DNA of 64,000 bases from Ensifer sp. WSM1721 (GCF_000513895.2 NZ_CP165782.1:682001-746000), one strand, 5' to 3'. Shown: positions 27,392-36,695, numbered from the stretch's first letter. The notes: generated by a model from the letters alone, not told the origin. Numbers and translations: made by a program.

Positions 27392-28174
27392 ATGTCATCG
27401 CTGCCTGTTTTTTCCCGACGCCAGTTTCTCCGCACATCCGGACTCGCAATCGCCTCCGCAGGGCTTGCGGGCTGCACCTCTTCGATGAACACCGACCGTT
27501 TCCGCGAGCAAACGATGCCAGTCTTCCGCAATCCCGCGCTCGAGAGCCGTTGGATCGCGCCAGGTGGCGAAGTCCTGTTGGAAGGTCCGGTGGGAGAGGG
27601 GCCGATCGGCCTGCCACCGCAGGACGCCTATTACGGGGAGATCTACGCGGCGAAGGAAGACGGCGGCTTTCTGATCCCGGCCGTGCCCTATCGGCAGCTT
27701 GACCCACGTCTCTATCGCCAGGACGTGAGCGATCCGTTCGGCGAGGCTCCCGGTACCATCGTCGTCGATACGGCTGACCGCTATTTGTATCACATCCAAT
27801 CGGGCGGCCGCGCCACGCGCTATGGTGTGGGTCTTGGCCGCGAGGGGTTCGCCTGGTCTGGTCGCGGCGTCATCCAGTGGAAGCAGAAGTGGCCGAGATG
27901 GACGCCGCCGGATACCATGATCGCCCGTCAGCCGGTACTGGCGAAATTCTCGGCGGACAATGGCGGCATGCCTCCGGGGGTCGACAACCCACTCGGGTCG
28001 CGCGCGCTTTACATTTTCCAGAACGGTCAGGACACGCTTTATCGCGTCCACGGCACGCCGGAGTGGCAATCGATCGGCAAGGCCGTTTCTTCCGGTTGCG
28101 TGCGCATGCTCAACCAGGACGTGATCGACCTCTATGATCGCGTGCGCGGCAAGGCGCCGATCCTCGTTATCTGA
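27392..28174 (+). CDS. L,D-transpeptidase (YkuD) lipoprotein with Tat-like signal
   Basis: 260 residues. The N-terminus combines a twin-arginine motif SRRQFLRT with a lipobox LAGC (Cys about residue 28), so a Tat-exported lipoprotein is likely. The YkuD domain is in the second half with the catalytic block HGTPEWQSIGKAVSSGCVRM (His, Ser, Cys, Arg). It builds 3-3 peptidoglycan cross-links or anchors outer-membrane proteins, as reported for rhizobia and Brucella. The 269 bases upstream contain a GGCTCCGGA/TCCGGGGCC hairpin (27269-27295) and nothing else clear. Confidence 0.9.
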   Translation: MSSLPVFSRRQFLRTSGLAIASAGLAGCTSSMNTDRFREQTMPVFRNPALESRWIAPGGEVLLEGPVGEGPIGLPPQDAYYGEIYAAKEDGGFLIPAVPYRQLDPRLYRQDVSDPFGEAPGTIVVDTADRYLYHIQSGGRATRYGVGLGREGFAWSGRGVIQWKQKWPRWTPPDTMIARQPVLAKFSADNGGMPPGVDNPLGSRALYIFQNGQDTLYRVHGTPEWQSIGKAVSSGCVRMLNQDVIDLYDRVRGKAPILVI

Positions 28175-28189
28175 CCGCTCGCTGCCCTA

Positions 28190-28293
28190 CTGCATGTCTC
28201 CTTAAATCGACCTCGACTTAAGGGACAAAGCAGGCAGCAATTCAAAGTGCTACAGTTATCTTTGCGCGTCTGACAAGACGCGCGGCGCTGTAG
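28190..28293 (+). repeat. Intergenic repeat family A, full copy
   Basis: Two hairpins in the family order: CTGCATG...CTTAAATCG/CGACTTAAG, then CTACAG...GCGCGTC/GACGCGC...GCTGTAG, joined by GCAATTCAAAGTG. It ends 3 bases before the ohrR stop codon. Confidence 0.75.
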
Positions 28294-28295
28294 GC

Positions 28296-28772
28296 TCAGT
28301 TCTCCAGGTTATTGTCGCTCAACCGCTGCGTCAGCCGATGCAGCGCATCGCGCAGTTCGCTGACCTCTTCCAGGCTGCAGCCGGTCGCCTTGCCGATCTC
28401 CGCAAGGATCGTGAATGCCTCGGTCTTCAATCGGCGACCGCCCTCCGTCAAACTGACGATGACTTGCCGCTCATCGGCCGGATCGCGCATCCGCCTGACA
28501 TAGCCCGCCGCCTCCAGCCGCTTGAGCAGCGGGGAAAGCGTGCCCGAATCGAGGCCCAGCTCTTCACCGATCCGCTTCACGGTCATGCTGTCCTGTTGCC
28601 AGAGCGCCAGCAGCACGAGATACTGCGGATAGGTGAGCCCGAAGCGGTCGAGCAGAGGTTTGTAGGCGCGGTTGAAGGCATGTGCCGCCGAGTAGACGGC
28701 AAAGCAGAGTTGCTGGCCGAGTGCAAGCGCCTCATCGGGAAGAGCGTCGAGTTTTGCTGCTTCGGTGATCAT
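28296..28772 (-). CDS. ohrR: Organic hydroperoxide repressor OhrR
   Basis: A 158-residue MarR-family regulator. The peroxide-sensing cysteine is in the N-terminal LCFAVYSA motif (about residue 22), followed by the winged HTH (GLTYPQYLVLLAL; LDSGTLSPLLKRLEAAGYV) and the ERQVIVSLT wing. Divergent from ohr with a palindromic operator between them. On oxidation by organic peroxides it should release both genes. Confidence 0.92.
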   Translation of the reverse strand: MITEAAKLDALPDEALALGQQLCFAVYSAAHAFNRAYKPLLDRFGLTYPQYLVLLALWQQDSMTVKRIGEELGLDSGTLSPLLKRLEAAGYVRRMRDPADERQVIVSLTEGGRRLKTEAFTILAEIGKATGCSLEEVSELRDALHRLTQRLSDNNLEN

Positions 28773-28810
28773 GATGCCATTGTCGCAAATTCACGCCGCT
28801 AAAGCAATTT

Positions 28811-28842
28811 GCAAAATTAATTTGCGCGCAATTTAATTTTGC
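28811..28842. promoter_or_regulatory. OhrR operator
   Basis: GCAAAATTAA (28811-28820) and TTAATTTTGC (28833-28842) flank a perfect TTGCGCGCAA palindrome (28822-28831). The site is midway between the divergent ohrR and ohr starts and has the TTGC/GCAA form expected for OhrR. Confidence 0.7.
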
Positions 28843-28885
28843 GCTATTAACATGTTCATCGACAACCGAGCAGAAGGAGACTGTC

Positions 28886-29308
28886 ATGCCGATCCTCTAT
28901 CGCACCACCGCTTCCGCAACCGGAGGCCGCGCCGGCCAGGCCAAGAGCACCGACGGCGTGCTCGACGTGACCCTCACCGTACCGAAGGAACTCGGCGGCG
29001 ACGGTGCGCGCGGCACGAACCCTGAGCAGCTCTTTGCCGCCGGCTATTCCGCATGCTTCCTCGGCGCCCTGAAATTCGTCGCTGGCAAGGAGAAGGTAAA
29101 GCTTCCCGAAGACACGAAGGTGACGGGCACGGTCGGTATCGGCCCCCGTGACGATGGCACCGGTTTCTACATCGATGCGGCGCTGGAGATCTCTTCGCCG
29201 GGCGTCGACAAGGCCGTGCTCGAGGATCTGGTGCAGAAGGCGCATATCGTTTGCCCGTACAGCCACGCGACGAGGGGCAACGTCGACGTGAAATTGACGG
29301 TAGCCTGA
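28886..29308 (+). CDS. ohr: Organic hydroperoxide resistance protein Ohr
   Basis: A 140-residue OsmC/Ohr-family thiol peroxidase. The start follows AGAAGGAG. The two redox cysteines are in [10 protein letters not shown] and [11 protein letters not shown], and the fold signature [16 protein letters not shown] is present. It detoxifies organic hydroperoxides and is controlled by the divergent ohrR. A repeat starts 2 bases after the stop. Confidence 0.95.
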   Translation: MPILYRTTASATGGRAGQAKSTDGVLDVTLTVPKELGGDGARGTNPEQLFAAGYSACFLGALKFVAGKEKVKLPEDTKVTGTVGIGPRDDGTGFYIDAALEISSPGVDKAVLEDLVQKAHIVCPYSHATRGNVDVKLTVA

Positions 29309-29310
29309 TG

Positions 29311-29401
29311 ATGCATGTTGTCCGAAAGTGTTCGGCGGCTTTTGGGCCGACCGCACGTTTCGAAACAAAGAGCTGAAGCGCGTTGCGCAGCGCTTTGGAG
29401 A
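29311..29401 (+). repeat. Intergenic repeat family B (diverged copy)
   Basis: ATGCATGTTGTCC then AAGTGTTCGGCGG and AAGCGCGTTGCGCAGCGCTTT; the same order as the better copies at 36696 and 49926, with more changes. It sits directly after ohr. Confidence 0.5.
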
Positions 29402-29411
29402 CGCATTATCA

Positions 29412-29450
29412 AAAGCTGAAGCCCGGAGCGTGGCCCCGGGCTTCAGCTTT
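29412..29450. terminator. Strong bidirectional terminator
   Basis: AAAGCTGAAGCCCGG (29412-29426) and CCGGGCTTCAGCTTT (29436-29450): 15-bp perfect stem. T-rich on one side and A-rich on the other, it serves both ohr (plus) and the converging PhnA-type gene (minus). Confidence 0.85.
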
Positions 29451-29488
29451 GTCCTTCAGTTCCCCGCGCGGAGCTCTTCCCGGCCGTC

Positions 29489-29701
29489 TCAGGCCTTCTT
29501 GAGAAACTCTGTACGCAGCACCAGTCCCTTGATCTTTTCCACGCGGCATTCGACTTCGTCCGGATCGTCCGTCAAGCGAATGCCTTTCACCAGTGTTCCG
29601 CGCTTCAGCGTCGTGGAGGTGCCCTTCACCTTCAGATCCTTGATCAGCGTGACGTTGTCACCATCCTTCAGGATGGCACCGTTAGAATCCTTGGCTTCCA
29701 T
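29489..29701 (-). CDS. PhnA/YjdM-domain small protein
   Basis: 70 residues, starting at 29701 after AAAGGATTG. It consists of the C-terminal PhnA domain only (DSNGAILKDGDNVTLIKDLK, KRGTLVKGIRL), without the N-terminal zinc ribbon of longer PhnA proteins. Despite the historical name the family is not proven to act in phosphonate use; function unknown. Confidence 0.85.
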   Translation of the reverse strand: MEAKDSNGAILKDGDNVTLIKDLKVKGTSTTLKRGTLVKGIRLTDDPDEVECRVEKIKGLVLRTEFLKKA

Positions 29702-29844
29702 GTCAATCCTTTCCAGGCGGCGGCACCTCTCGGCAGCATTTCCGAGATCCGAGCCGTGTCCGGCCTCCTTAAGCTGGCGACAGGCGCGGGCGCAAGGCAG
29801 GCCGTCGCCCAATCCGTCTGTAGCGCTCGGATTTCCCGCCCGTC

Positions 29845-31407
29845 CTAGCGCCTCAGACTACCGAGGATGCCGCGAACCAGCGCCCGTCCCACCTGGGTCG
29901 CGACCGTGCGTGCCACAGACTTCATAGCCGCTTCCATGACCGTCTCACGCTGGTAGCCGGAGGAGCGCCGCCTGGGCTGCTTGTCTGCGGGCGCCTCGGC
30001 CGCGTCGTCGCCGAAGCCGGGCAGGGTCCAACGGCTGCGGCCGGAAGTCTCTTCGGCTGTCTGTTGTTCGGCCTGTTTAGCGGCTTCGGCCTGTTCCGCG
30101 GCCTTGGCGGCACGTTTCGCAAGCATCTCGTAGGCCGATTCCCGGTCGAAATCTTCGTCGTAGAGACCGCGCACCGGACTGACATTTATGACGTTCTGCC
30201 GTTCGGCTTCCGTCAGCGGGCCGAGGCGCGAGGCCGGCGGGCGGATCAATGTCCGCTCGACCATCGACGGCGAGCCCTTGCCTTCCAACGTCGAGACCAG
30301 CGCCTCGCCCGTGCCGAGATTGGTGATGACTTCGGCACAATTGAAGTCCGGGTTGGGGCGGAACGTGTCAGCCGCCGTCTTGACCGCCTTCTGCTCGCGC
30401 GGCGAATAGGCGCGCAACGCATGCTGCACGCGGTTGCCGAGCTGCGCAAGCACGGTCTCCGGTACGTCGAGCGGGTTCTGGGTCACGAAATAGACGCCGA
30501 CGCCCTTGGAGCGGATCAGGCGCACCACCTGTTCGACGCGCTCGACGAGCACCTTCGGCGCATCGTTGAAAAGCAGATGTGCTTCGTCGAAAAAGAAGAC
30601 GAGCTTCGGCTTGTCCGGGTCGCCGACCTCCGGCAGTTCCTCGAAGAGCTCCGAGAGCAACCAGAGCAGGAAGGTTGCGTAAAGCCGCGGGTTCATCATC
30701 AGCTTGTCGGCGGCAAGTACCGAAATCGCTCCGCGCCCGTCATTCGTCGTGCGCATGATGTCGGTGATCTTCAGCGCCGGTTCGCCGAAGAAATGCTCAG
30801 CCCCCTGCTGCTCGAGGATCAGAAGCTCGCGCTGGATCGACCCGACCGAAGACTTCGAGATGAAGCCGAACTGGTTGGAAAGCGCGCTCGCATTATCGCC
30901 CATATAGTTGAGCAGCGCCTGCAGGTCTTTGAGATCGAGAAGCGGCAGCCCGCCTTCGTCGGCAATCTTGAAGGCGATGTTGAGCACGCCCTCCTGCGCG
31001 TCCGTGGCGTTCATCAGCCGCGACAGGAGAAGCGGTCCCATCTCCGAAACGGTGGTGCGGACCCGATGGCCCTTCTCGCCGTAGAGATCCCAGAAGATTA
31101 CCGGGAATTCCTGGAAATCGTAGGGCTTGAGGCCGATCTGCTCGGCGCGCTTCAACAGGAAGTCCTTGGGCTCGCCCATCGCACCAATGCCGGAAAGATC
31201 ACCTTTTACGTCGGCGCAGAAGACCGGAACGCCGGCATTCGAGAATCCCTCGGCAAGGATCTGCAGGGTCACCGTCTTGCCGGTGCCGGTGGCGCCGGTG
31301 ATCAGCCCGTGGCGATTGCCGTACTTGAGTTCCAGATATTCGGGTTTGTTGATCGAATCATCCGACTTGCGGCTGGTGCCGATGTAGAGCTTGCCTTCCT
31401 GCAGCAT
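29845..31407 (-). CDS. HerA/YjgR-like helicase ATPase (DUF853)
   Basis: A 520-residue ATPase of the HerA-FtsK superfamily. Walker A GATGTGKT at about residues 38-45, Walker [13 protein letters not shown] near 265, and an arginine-finger region [10 protein letters not shown]. The C-terminal third has an alanine/glutamate/glutamine-rich coiled stretch and a basic tail. It is probably a cytosolic DNA- or protein-translocating ATPase of unknown target. Start follows GGAG. Confidence 0.88.
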   Translation of the reverse strand: MLQEGKLYIGTSRKSDDSINKPEYLELKYGNRHGLITGATGTGKTVTLQILAEGFSNAGVPVFCADVKGDLSGIGAMGEPKDFLLKRAEQIGLKPYDFQEFPVIFWDLYGEKGHRVRTTVSEMGPLLLSRLMNATDAQEGVLNIAFKIADEGGLPLLDLKDLQALLNYMGDNASALSNQFGFISKSSVGSIQRELLILEQQGAEHFFGEPALKITDIMRTTNDGRGAISVLAADKLMMNPRLYATFLLWLLSELFEELPEVGDPDKPKLVFFFDEAHLLFNDAPKVLVERVEQVVRLIRSKGVGVYFVTQNPLDVPETVLAQLGNRVQHALRAYSPREQKAVKTAADTFRPNPDFNCAEVITNLGTGEALVSTLEGKGSPSMVERTLIRPPASRLGPLTEAERQNVINVSPVRGLYDEDFDRESAYEMLAKRAAKAAEQAEAAKQAEQQTAEETSGRSRWTLPGFGDDAAEAPADKQPRRRSSGYQRETVMEAAMKSVARTVATQVGRALVRGILGSLRR

Positions 31408-31599
31408 GGGGTTTCATCTCCGTCTTATCGATTTTTCTTAATGAAAGCGGGTATTTCCCGCATGTCGCATACAGTCGGTCATCGAAGCATCGCTCGTTTC
31501 TGTTATAGGCGGTGCGCTTGCACCCGGCAACATGGCTGCAAGCGGAGGAAGGCTTGTGCGGTTGCCATCGGCGAAGGTCCGTGGAACGATGGCTTAGAG

Positions 31600-31698
31600 C
31601 AATTCCAGTAAAAGTGTGTAACGGTTTTCCGTCCGGAATTGGGGAGTTTCAACGAGCTAGATCATTTCACTGTTTCGATGAAGCAATGAAATGACCTA
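31600..31698. repeat. Double-hairpin intergenic element (family B-like)
   Basis: CAATTCC (31600-31606)/GGAATTG (31635-31641) around AAGTGTGTAACGGTTTT, then TAGATCATTTCA (31658-31669) and TGAAATGACCTA (31687-31698). It shares the AAGTGTGxAACGGTTTT core with family B. It fills the 300-base gap between the HerA-like gene and the next genes. Confidence 0.55.
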
Positions 31699-31711
31699 GG
31701 ACGCAGCGGAG

Positions 31712-31816
31712 GTGAGTGCAGGGGCGGCTGCAGGATCGCTTTGGATCGTTGTCGGTGCCCTTGCCATCTCCGGATCGATCATTTACCTTGACGTTAACGT
31801 CAAAAATTTCAAGTGA
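31712..31816 (+). CDS. Candidate 34-residue small membrane protein
   Basis: A GTG-started frame with AGCGGA just ahead. It is mostly one membrane helix (SLWIVVGALAISGSIIYL) and ends in a short charged tail. The stop TGA at 31814 is part of the next gene's GTGAGGAG ribosome site, giving tight coupling. A perfect 16-bp palindrome lies inside its 3' end. Not recognised; chance is possible. Confidence 0.35.
   Translation: MSAGAAAGSLWIVVGALAISGSIIYLDVNVKNFK
31788..31803. promoter_or_regulatory. Perfect 16-bp palindrome TTGACGTTAACGTCAA
   Basis: Self-complementary over all 16 bases, 24 bases before the ATG of the 130-residue gene. The position and the ACGTTAACGT core fit a dimeric regulator (MerR-like LiuR-type sites are similar), but no cognate regulator is adjacent. 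Confidence 0.5.
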
Positions 31817-31826
31817 GGAGATTTCC

Positions 31827-32219
31827 ATGAGTGAACTGGTCACGCGCGTGGCGGAAAATGTCGGCCTCGAGCCCGCAACGGCCGAAAAGGCGGTGGGGAT
31901 GATCCTCGGCTTCCTGCAGCGTGAAGCGGCCGAGGGCCCGGTGGCCAAAATGATCGAGGCGATCCCGGGCGCGCCGGAACTGGTCGCTCAGTACAACGGC
32001 GAGGGCAGCAATGGCAGCGGCATTCTCGGCGGGCTGATGTCGGCGATCGGCGGCGGCGGCGTCATGGCGCTCGGCCAGCAGCTGATGAGCCAGGGTCTCG
32101 GCATGGGCGAGATCACCGCGCTCGCCAAGGAGACGATCGCCTTCGCCAAGGAAAAGGCAGGCGACGAGGTCGTCGACGAGGTGGTCGCTTCCGTTCCGGG
32201 GCTCAGTCAGTTCGTCTGA
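31827..32219 (+). CDS. Small soluble protein, DUF2267/DUF2780-like
   Basis: 130 residues, starting at ATG 31827 after GAGGAG. Two helical repeats separated by a glycine-rich linker (GILGGLMSAIGGGGVM): MSELVTRVAENVGLEPATAE with GFLQREAAEGPV, and GMGEITALAKETIAFAKEKA. The style is of DUF2267/DUF2780 stress-associated helical proteins. No enzyme motifs. Probably regulated through the palindrome upstream. Confidence 0.65.
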   Translation: MSELVTRVAENVGLEPATAEKAVGMILGFLQREAAEGPVAKMIEAIPGAPELVAQYNGEGSNGSGILGGLMSAIGGGGVMALGQQLMSQGLGMGEITALAKETIAFAKEKAGDEVVDEVVASVPGLSQFV

Positions 32220-32253
32220 TCGGCTCTCGGGCCGGTTTGCAGGAAAGTTTTTA

Positions 32254-32357
32254 CTGCATGTTTCCTTAAATTGTACCCGATTTAAGGACAAAAACATGCA
32301 GCAATTCAAAGTGCTACAGCGTCCTTTGTGCGTCTGAAAAGACGCACGGCGCTGTAG
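32254..32357 (+). repeat. Intergenic repeat family A, full copy
   Basis: CTGCATGTTTCCTTAAAT/ATTTAAGG...CATGCAG followed by CTACAGCG...GTGCGTC/GACGCAC...GCTGTAG, with the GCAATTCAAAGTG joint. It lies 34 bases after the upstream stop. Confidence 0.75.
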
Positions 32358-32360
32358 GCG

Positions 32361-32384
32361 CCCACCGGACTCCGTTCCGGTGGG
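32361..32384. terminator. Hairpin between convergent genes
   Basis: CCCACCGGA (32361-32369), CTCCGT, TCCGGTGGG (32376-32384), then a T-rich CTCTGTATTTGTT. A plausible terminator for the plus-strand gene upstream. Confidence 0.5.
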
Positions 32385-32397
32385 TGCTCTGTATTTG

Positions 32398-33231
32398 TTA
32401 GGCCGCTTCGTCCCATTCCGGCGCGAGACCCTGGGGGCTGACGATCCGGCCGTCCGGACGGGCGAGACCACGGATTGCCGCCATCTCCTCCCGCGTCAGC
32501 GCGAAGTCGAAGATGGCGAAATTCTCCTGAAGCCGCGCCTCCGTCGCCGTCTTGGAGAGCGCGATCACGTCCTGTTGCTGTACGAGCCAGCGCAGCACCA
32601 CTTGCGCCGCCGTCTTGCCGTGGCGGGCGCCGATATCGTTGAGCAGCGGATCGGAAGGGACCTTGCCGTTGGCCATGGCATAATAGGCGGTCAGCGACAT
32701 TCCGAGCCGACGCGCCGTCTGCAGGACCTTCGTCTGATCGAGATAGGGATGGTATTCGACCTGGTTGGTCGCGATCGGCGCGTCGCTGAGCCGCGCCGCT
32801 TCCTCCATCTGCGCCGTGTTGAAGTTGCTGACGCCGATATGGCGCACCTTGCCGGCTTTGTGCACCTCGTTCAGCGCGCCGATGCGTTCGGCCATCGGCA
32901 CGTCGCTGCCCGGCCAGTGCAGAAGCAAGAGGTCGACATGATCTGTCTTGAGCTTCCTGAGGCTCTCGTCGACCGAGGCGATGAAGGCATCATGGCGATA
33001 GTTGTCGACCCAGACCTTCGTCGTCAGGAAGATATCCGCGCGTGGGATCCCGGACCTGTGTATGGCCTCGCCGACCTCGGCCTCGTTGCCGTAGATCTGT
33101 GCCGTATCCACGTGGTGAAAGCCGAGCTTCAGGGCTTCCGGGAGCACGCGCAGCACCTCGGCGCCGGACATACGAAAAGTACCGAAGCCGAGGGCGGGGA
33201 TGTTGGCGCCGTTGGAATAGACTACGTGCAT
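32398..33231 (-). CDS. Aldo/keto reductase (2,5-diketogluconate reductase-like)
   Basis: 277 residues. Catalytic tetrad visible: Asp/Tyr in VDTAQIYGNE (about 42-47), Lys in TTKVW, His in LLLHWPG. The family signature GVSNFNTAQMEEA is present. NADPH-dependent carbonyl reduction in the cytosol; the substrate is open. Start follows AAGGAG. Confidence 0.9.
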   Translation of the reverse strand: MHVVYSNGANIPALGFGTFRMSGAEVLRVLPEALKLGFHHVDTAQIYGNEAEVGEAIHRSGIPRADIFLTTKVWVDNYRHDAFIASVDESLRKLKTDHVDLLLLHWPGSDVPMAERIGALNEVHKAGKVRHIGVSNFNTAQMEEAARLSDAPIATNQVEYHPYLDQTKVLQTARRLGMSLTAYYAMANGKVPSDPLLNDIGARHGKTAAQVVLRWLVQQQDVIALSKTATEARLQENFAIFDFALTREEMAAIRGLARPDGRIVSPQGLAPEWDEAA

Positions 33232-33347
33232 GGAGAACTCCTTGATCAGGATCGCGTCGGGGTGAAGTCGCGGCGGAAAGGAAGAGACATCCTCCTATAC
33301 TTGTCGCGTCCATCCGGGGCTTCAAGGCGCATCCGTCGTCGTCGGAT

Positions 33348-34121
33348 TCAAGGCGCCTTCACCGCAACGATAAACAGGCGCGGAAAGCGTAGCAGCACGC
33401 GCCCGTCGGCCATCGCCGGATAGGCCCTCGCTATCCTCTCGGCATAGGTGGCGAGGTATTCTGGGCGCCGCTCGGCGGGCAGGGCGTCGAGATAGGGACG
33501 CAAGCCCGTTCCCTTCACCCATTCGACGATGGCATGCGCATTGGAGAGCGGATGGTAATAGGCGGTGTGCCAGACATCCACCCGCGCCGTTTTCGGGGCT
33601 AGCCTTTCGACATAGGTCTCCGCTGAGGGCAGGGGCTTCCGGCGGATCGCCTGGCCACGATAGTGCTCAACGAAGGCGGGTTCCTCGGCCGCTTCCTGCA
33701 TCAGAAGATGCGATGGCTCGTCGAGATTGTCGGGCATCTGCACGGCGAGCGCGCCGCCGGGCGCCAATGCGTCGACAAGGCGTTCGAGAATGTCTATGTG
33801 GCTCGGCAGCCATTGGAAGACCGCGTTGGCGAAGAACAGCGCAGCTCCTTTCGGCGGCACCCACGCCTGAAGATCGGCCTTTTCGAAATGCAGATCGGGC
33901 AACCGCCTGCGAGCGGCCGCCAACATGTCCTCGTCGCCGTCGATGCCCACAAGCCTATTGCCGGGAAAGCGTTCCAGGATCAGCTCGGTCGAATTTCCCG
34001 GGCCACAACCGAGATCGAAAACGGGACCGGGCGGCAGCTCGGGCACTTGGGCGAGAAGGTCGCGCGCCGGGCGCGTGCGTTCATCCTCGAATTTCACATA
34101 TTGCGCCGCCGACCAGGTCAT
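33348..34121 (-). CDS. tam: Trans-aconitate 2-methyltransferase
   Basis: A 257-residue class I SAM methyltransferase. Motif I FDLGCGPGNSTELI near residue 35, and the Tam-specific N-terminus MTWSAAQYVKFEDERTRPA and FFANAVFQWLPSH. It methylates trans-aconitate, an inhibitor formed from cis-aconitate. It starts 12 bases after the dehalogenase stop, so the two form an operon. Confidence 0.92.
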   Translation of the reverse strand: MTWSAAQYVKFEDERTRPARDLLAQVPELPPGPVFDLGCGPGNSTELILERFPGNRLVGIDGDEDMLAAARRRLPDLHFEKADLQAWVPPKGAALFFANAVFQWLPSHIDILERLVDALAPGGALAVQMPDNLDEPSHLLMQEAAEEPAFVEHYRGQAIRRKPLPSAETYVERLAPKTARVDVWHTAYYHPLSNAHAIVEWVKGTGLRPYLDALPAERRPEYLATYAERIARAYPAMADGRVLLRFPRLFIVAVKAP

Positions 34122-34133
34122 CGGCGTTCTCCT

Positions 34134-34796
34134 TCAAATGCCGAACTGCAGGCTTTCGAGCGAGGGAAGGATGAGCGATGGACCATAATCCTTATATTCG
34201 TCCGGCATATCGGCGCGGTTGATCCAGACTGTGCGGAATCCGAATTTTGTGGCGCCGGCAATATCCCAGCGGTTCGACGACTGGAACGAGACAGCGTGCG
34301 GATAGAGCCGATACTTCGTCGTCACCAGATCGTAGACGGCAGGGGCCGCTTTGAACATCTTGACGGAATCCACCGAGAAAACGTCGTCGATGATGATGTC
34401 GAGCGCGGCGTTCTTGACCGCCGAGGCCAGCATGGCCGGGGAGCCGTTGGAGAGAATGGCGATGCGGGCGCCCCGTTCCTTCAGTCCCTTGAGGACGGCC
34501 GGAACTTCCGGATAGCAGTCGAGCGCCCAATAGGCATCGAGCAGCCGCTTCTTGAGCTTCGGATCGGCCGAGGGAAAGCGTTGGAAGGCGTAGTCGAGAG
34601 ATTGCTCGGTCAATTGCCAGAAGTCGACATAGGCGCCCATGAGCGAGCGCACCCAGGAATATTCGAGTTGCTTGGCGCGCCAGAGTTCCGAAAAGGCCTG
34701 GCCATCCGGCCCGATCTCGTCGGCATGCCTGCGCACGGCAGCATGCACGTCGAAGAGCGTGCCATAGGCATCGAAGACATAGGCCGCGTGAGACAT
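34134..34796 (-). CDS. Haloacid dehalogenase, type II
   Basis: 220 residues, starting at 34796 after GGGAGAG. HAD motifs: nucleophile Asp in YVFDAYGTLFDVHA, motif II LSNGSPAML, motif III lysine, motif IV acidic VFSVDSVKMFK, and the (S)-2-haloacid dehalogenase segment SFQSSNRWDIAGA. It removes halide from 2-haloacids, although many members act on other phosphate or halo compounds. First gene of an operon with tam. Confidence 0.88.
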   Translation of the reverse strand: MSHAAYVFDAYGTLFDVHAAVRRHADEIGPDGQAFSELWRAKQLEYSWVRSLMGAYVDFWQLTEQSLDYAFQRFPSADPKLKKRLLDAYWALDCYPEVPAVLKGLKERGARIAILSNGSPAMLASAVKNAALDIIIDDVFSVDSVKMFKAAPAVYDLVTTKYRLYPHAVSFQSSNRWDIAGATKFGFRTVWINRADMPDEYKDYGPSLILPSLESLQFGI

Positions 34797-34984
34797 CGAA
34801 CTCTCCCGTCTATCCACCGTCCGGCCCTGCGAAAGACGACTTGAAGTCGCTCGCGCGAACAGCCGCCGGACCCACGGCTTGCGGCAAAGGCGCTACGCGA
34901 CGCTCTGCCTTCGCCAATTCTTTTGCGTGGATCATGTCAAAACTTTGTGCGCTGCACAATGCCTCCGGATCGCCGCTGCATTGT

Positions 34985-35536
34985 TCAAGCTTTCCAAACC
35001 TTTGCCGGAAAGCGCAGCGCCTGTTTGGCAAGTTTGCCTTTGAGGCTGAGCGCCGCGTCGCAGAGCGCGACCACATGCCGGTTCGGCTTGGCCTCGGGAC
35101 GAAGGGCGTGAAGCTCGGCCGCGGCCTTTTCCGGCGCCACATAGCGCGCCAGAATGCCGAGCGTCAGCGCCGTCGAGCGCCCGATGCCTCTCAAACAATG
35201 GATCAGAAGATGCGCATCTGCGGGCAGCCTGTCGATGAAGGCGAGTGTCGCGTCGATCGCCTCAGGGCGCGCCGCGTCCGGCGCGTCCGGGTCGGTGGCA
35301 TCGCCGAAAAAAAGCTCCAGATGCCGCTCCGGCGGCAGTTCGATCATCGATAGAAGCCGCGTCGCGGGAGCGCGGATGGAGATGAGATGCGTCGGGGTCC
35401 AGAAGGCGCGATTGTGCCGCGCCTCCGTCTGCGAACTCACGATCACCCGCATCGGCCAGCCGTTCGGATGCGCCGGATTGGCTTCGAGAACGGGCCGGTA
35501 GAGTTCGCCCTCCGTGGCTTGAGCCGCAAGCGCCAT
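34985..35536 (-). CDS. Cysteine-dependent tyrosine/dual-specificity phosphatase family protein
   Basis: 183 residues, starting at 35536 after GGAGG. The P-loop HCLRGIGRST gives the HC-x5-R signature, with an upstream acidic loop. Rhizobial proteins of this type are often annotated only as protein-tyrosine-phosphatase family. No signal peptide, so a cytosolic phosphatase with unknown substrate. The longer frame to 35569 has no ribosome site. Confidence 0.82.
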   Translation of the reverse strand: MALAAQATEGELYRPVLEANPAHPNGWPMRVIVSSQTEARHNRAFWTPTHLISIRAPATRLLSMIELPPERHLELFFGDATDPDAPDAARPEAIDATLAFIDRLPADAHLLIHCLRGIGRSTALTLGILARYVAPEKAAAELHALRPEAKPNRHVVALCDAALSLKGKLAKQALRFPAKVWKA

Positions 35537-35636
35537 GACGGAACCTCCCTGATTCGTCTTGCTTGGCAAAAGGATAGCAGCGCCGGGAGGCGATCGGAAA
35601 TCCCCGCGCGGTGAGGGCGGCCTTATCCTCCGCCGC

Positions 35637-36677
35637 TCAGAAGCGCGTAATCACGCTGATCCCAAGGTCCGTCGCGCGGTCCATCGCCACCAGCGCCGGC
35701 ACCGCCTCCTCAAGCGAAATCTCCCGGCCGATCAGTTGTTTCGGGTTCAGCTTGTCGGCGGTGATCATCGCGAGCATCGCATCGTAGCGCCAGGCCTGCA
35801 TGCCGTGGCTGCCGTAGATTTCGAGCTCGTGCCCGATCACCTGCGCCATCGGGATCTGAGGAGTGGCGTGCTCCGCAAGCATCAGACCCACCTGCACGTG
35901 GCGGCCGCGACGGCGCAGGTTCTTGATCGAGTTGAAGCAGGTGACGGGCGATCCGAGCGCGTCGATCGAGACATGCGCTCCGCCCTGCGTAATCTCCTTG
36001 ACGGCGGCGGCGACGTCCTCCGTCTCGCGGCCGTTGATCGCGGCGACCGCGCCGAGCTTGCGGGCGAAGCTCAACTTCTCATCGGAAATGTCGATCGCGA
36101 TCGGATTGGCCCCGAGCGCGGCGGCGATCATGATTGCCGAGAGGCCGACGCCGCCGCAGCCGTGCACCGCCACCCATTCGCCGCCACGGACGCGGGCCTG
36201 ATCGGCGATTGCCCGGAAGGAGGTGGCGAAACGGCAGCCGAGGCTGGCGGCGGTTGCAAAATCCATGCTTTCCGGCAGATGCACGAGGTTCTGGTCGGCA
36301 AAATCGATCGCCACATATTCGGCGAAGGAGCCCCAATGGGTGAAGCCCGGCTGGAACTGCGCCTCGCAGACCTGTTGGTTGCCAGAGCGGCATTCGCCGC
36401 AGCGCCCGCAGCCGGAAACGAAGGGCACGGTTACCCGCTCGCCGACCTTGTAGCGCACAACCCCGCGCCCGGTCGCCGCGATGATTCCCGCCAGTTCGTG
36501 GCCGGGGACATGCGGCAGGCGAATGTCGGGGTCATGTCCCATCCAGCCGTGCCAGTCGCTCCGGCAGAGCCCGGTTGCCTCGACCTTGATGACGACGCCC
36601 TGTTCGCTTGGCGTCGGATCGGGCAGCGTCCGGATCTCCGGCGTCTTTTCGAAGGCATCGTAATACATCGCTTTCAT
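35637..36677 (-). CDS. Zinc-dependent alcohol dehydrogenase
   Basis: 346 residues. Catalytic zinc ligands in [10 protein letters not shown] and PGHELAGII; structural zinc cysteines in [20 protein letters not shown]-binding Rossmann motif [15 protein letters not shown]. The sequence matches the family of bacterial class-III-like or benzyl-alcohol-type MDR dehydrogenases; substrate unknown. A repeat precedes the start. Confidence 0.9.
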   Translation of the reverse strand: MKAMYYDAFEKTPEIRTLPDPTPSEQGVVIKVEATGLCRSDWHGWMGHDPDIRLPHVPGHELAGIIAATGRGVVRYKVGERVTVPFVSGCGRCGECRSGNQQVCEAQFQPGFTHWGSFAEYVAIDFADQNLVHLPESMDFATAASLGCRFATSFRAIADQARVRGGEWVAVHGCGGVGLSAIMIAAALGANPIAIDISDEKLSFARKLGAVAAINGRETEDVAAAVKEITQGGAHVSIDALGSPVTCFNSIKNLRRRGRHVQVGLMLAEHATPQIPMAQVIGHELEIYGSHGMQAWRYDAMLAMITADKLNPKQLIGREISLEEAVPALVAMDRATDLGISVITRF

Positions 36678-36695
36678 CGGCGAACTCTCTCCCTA

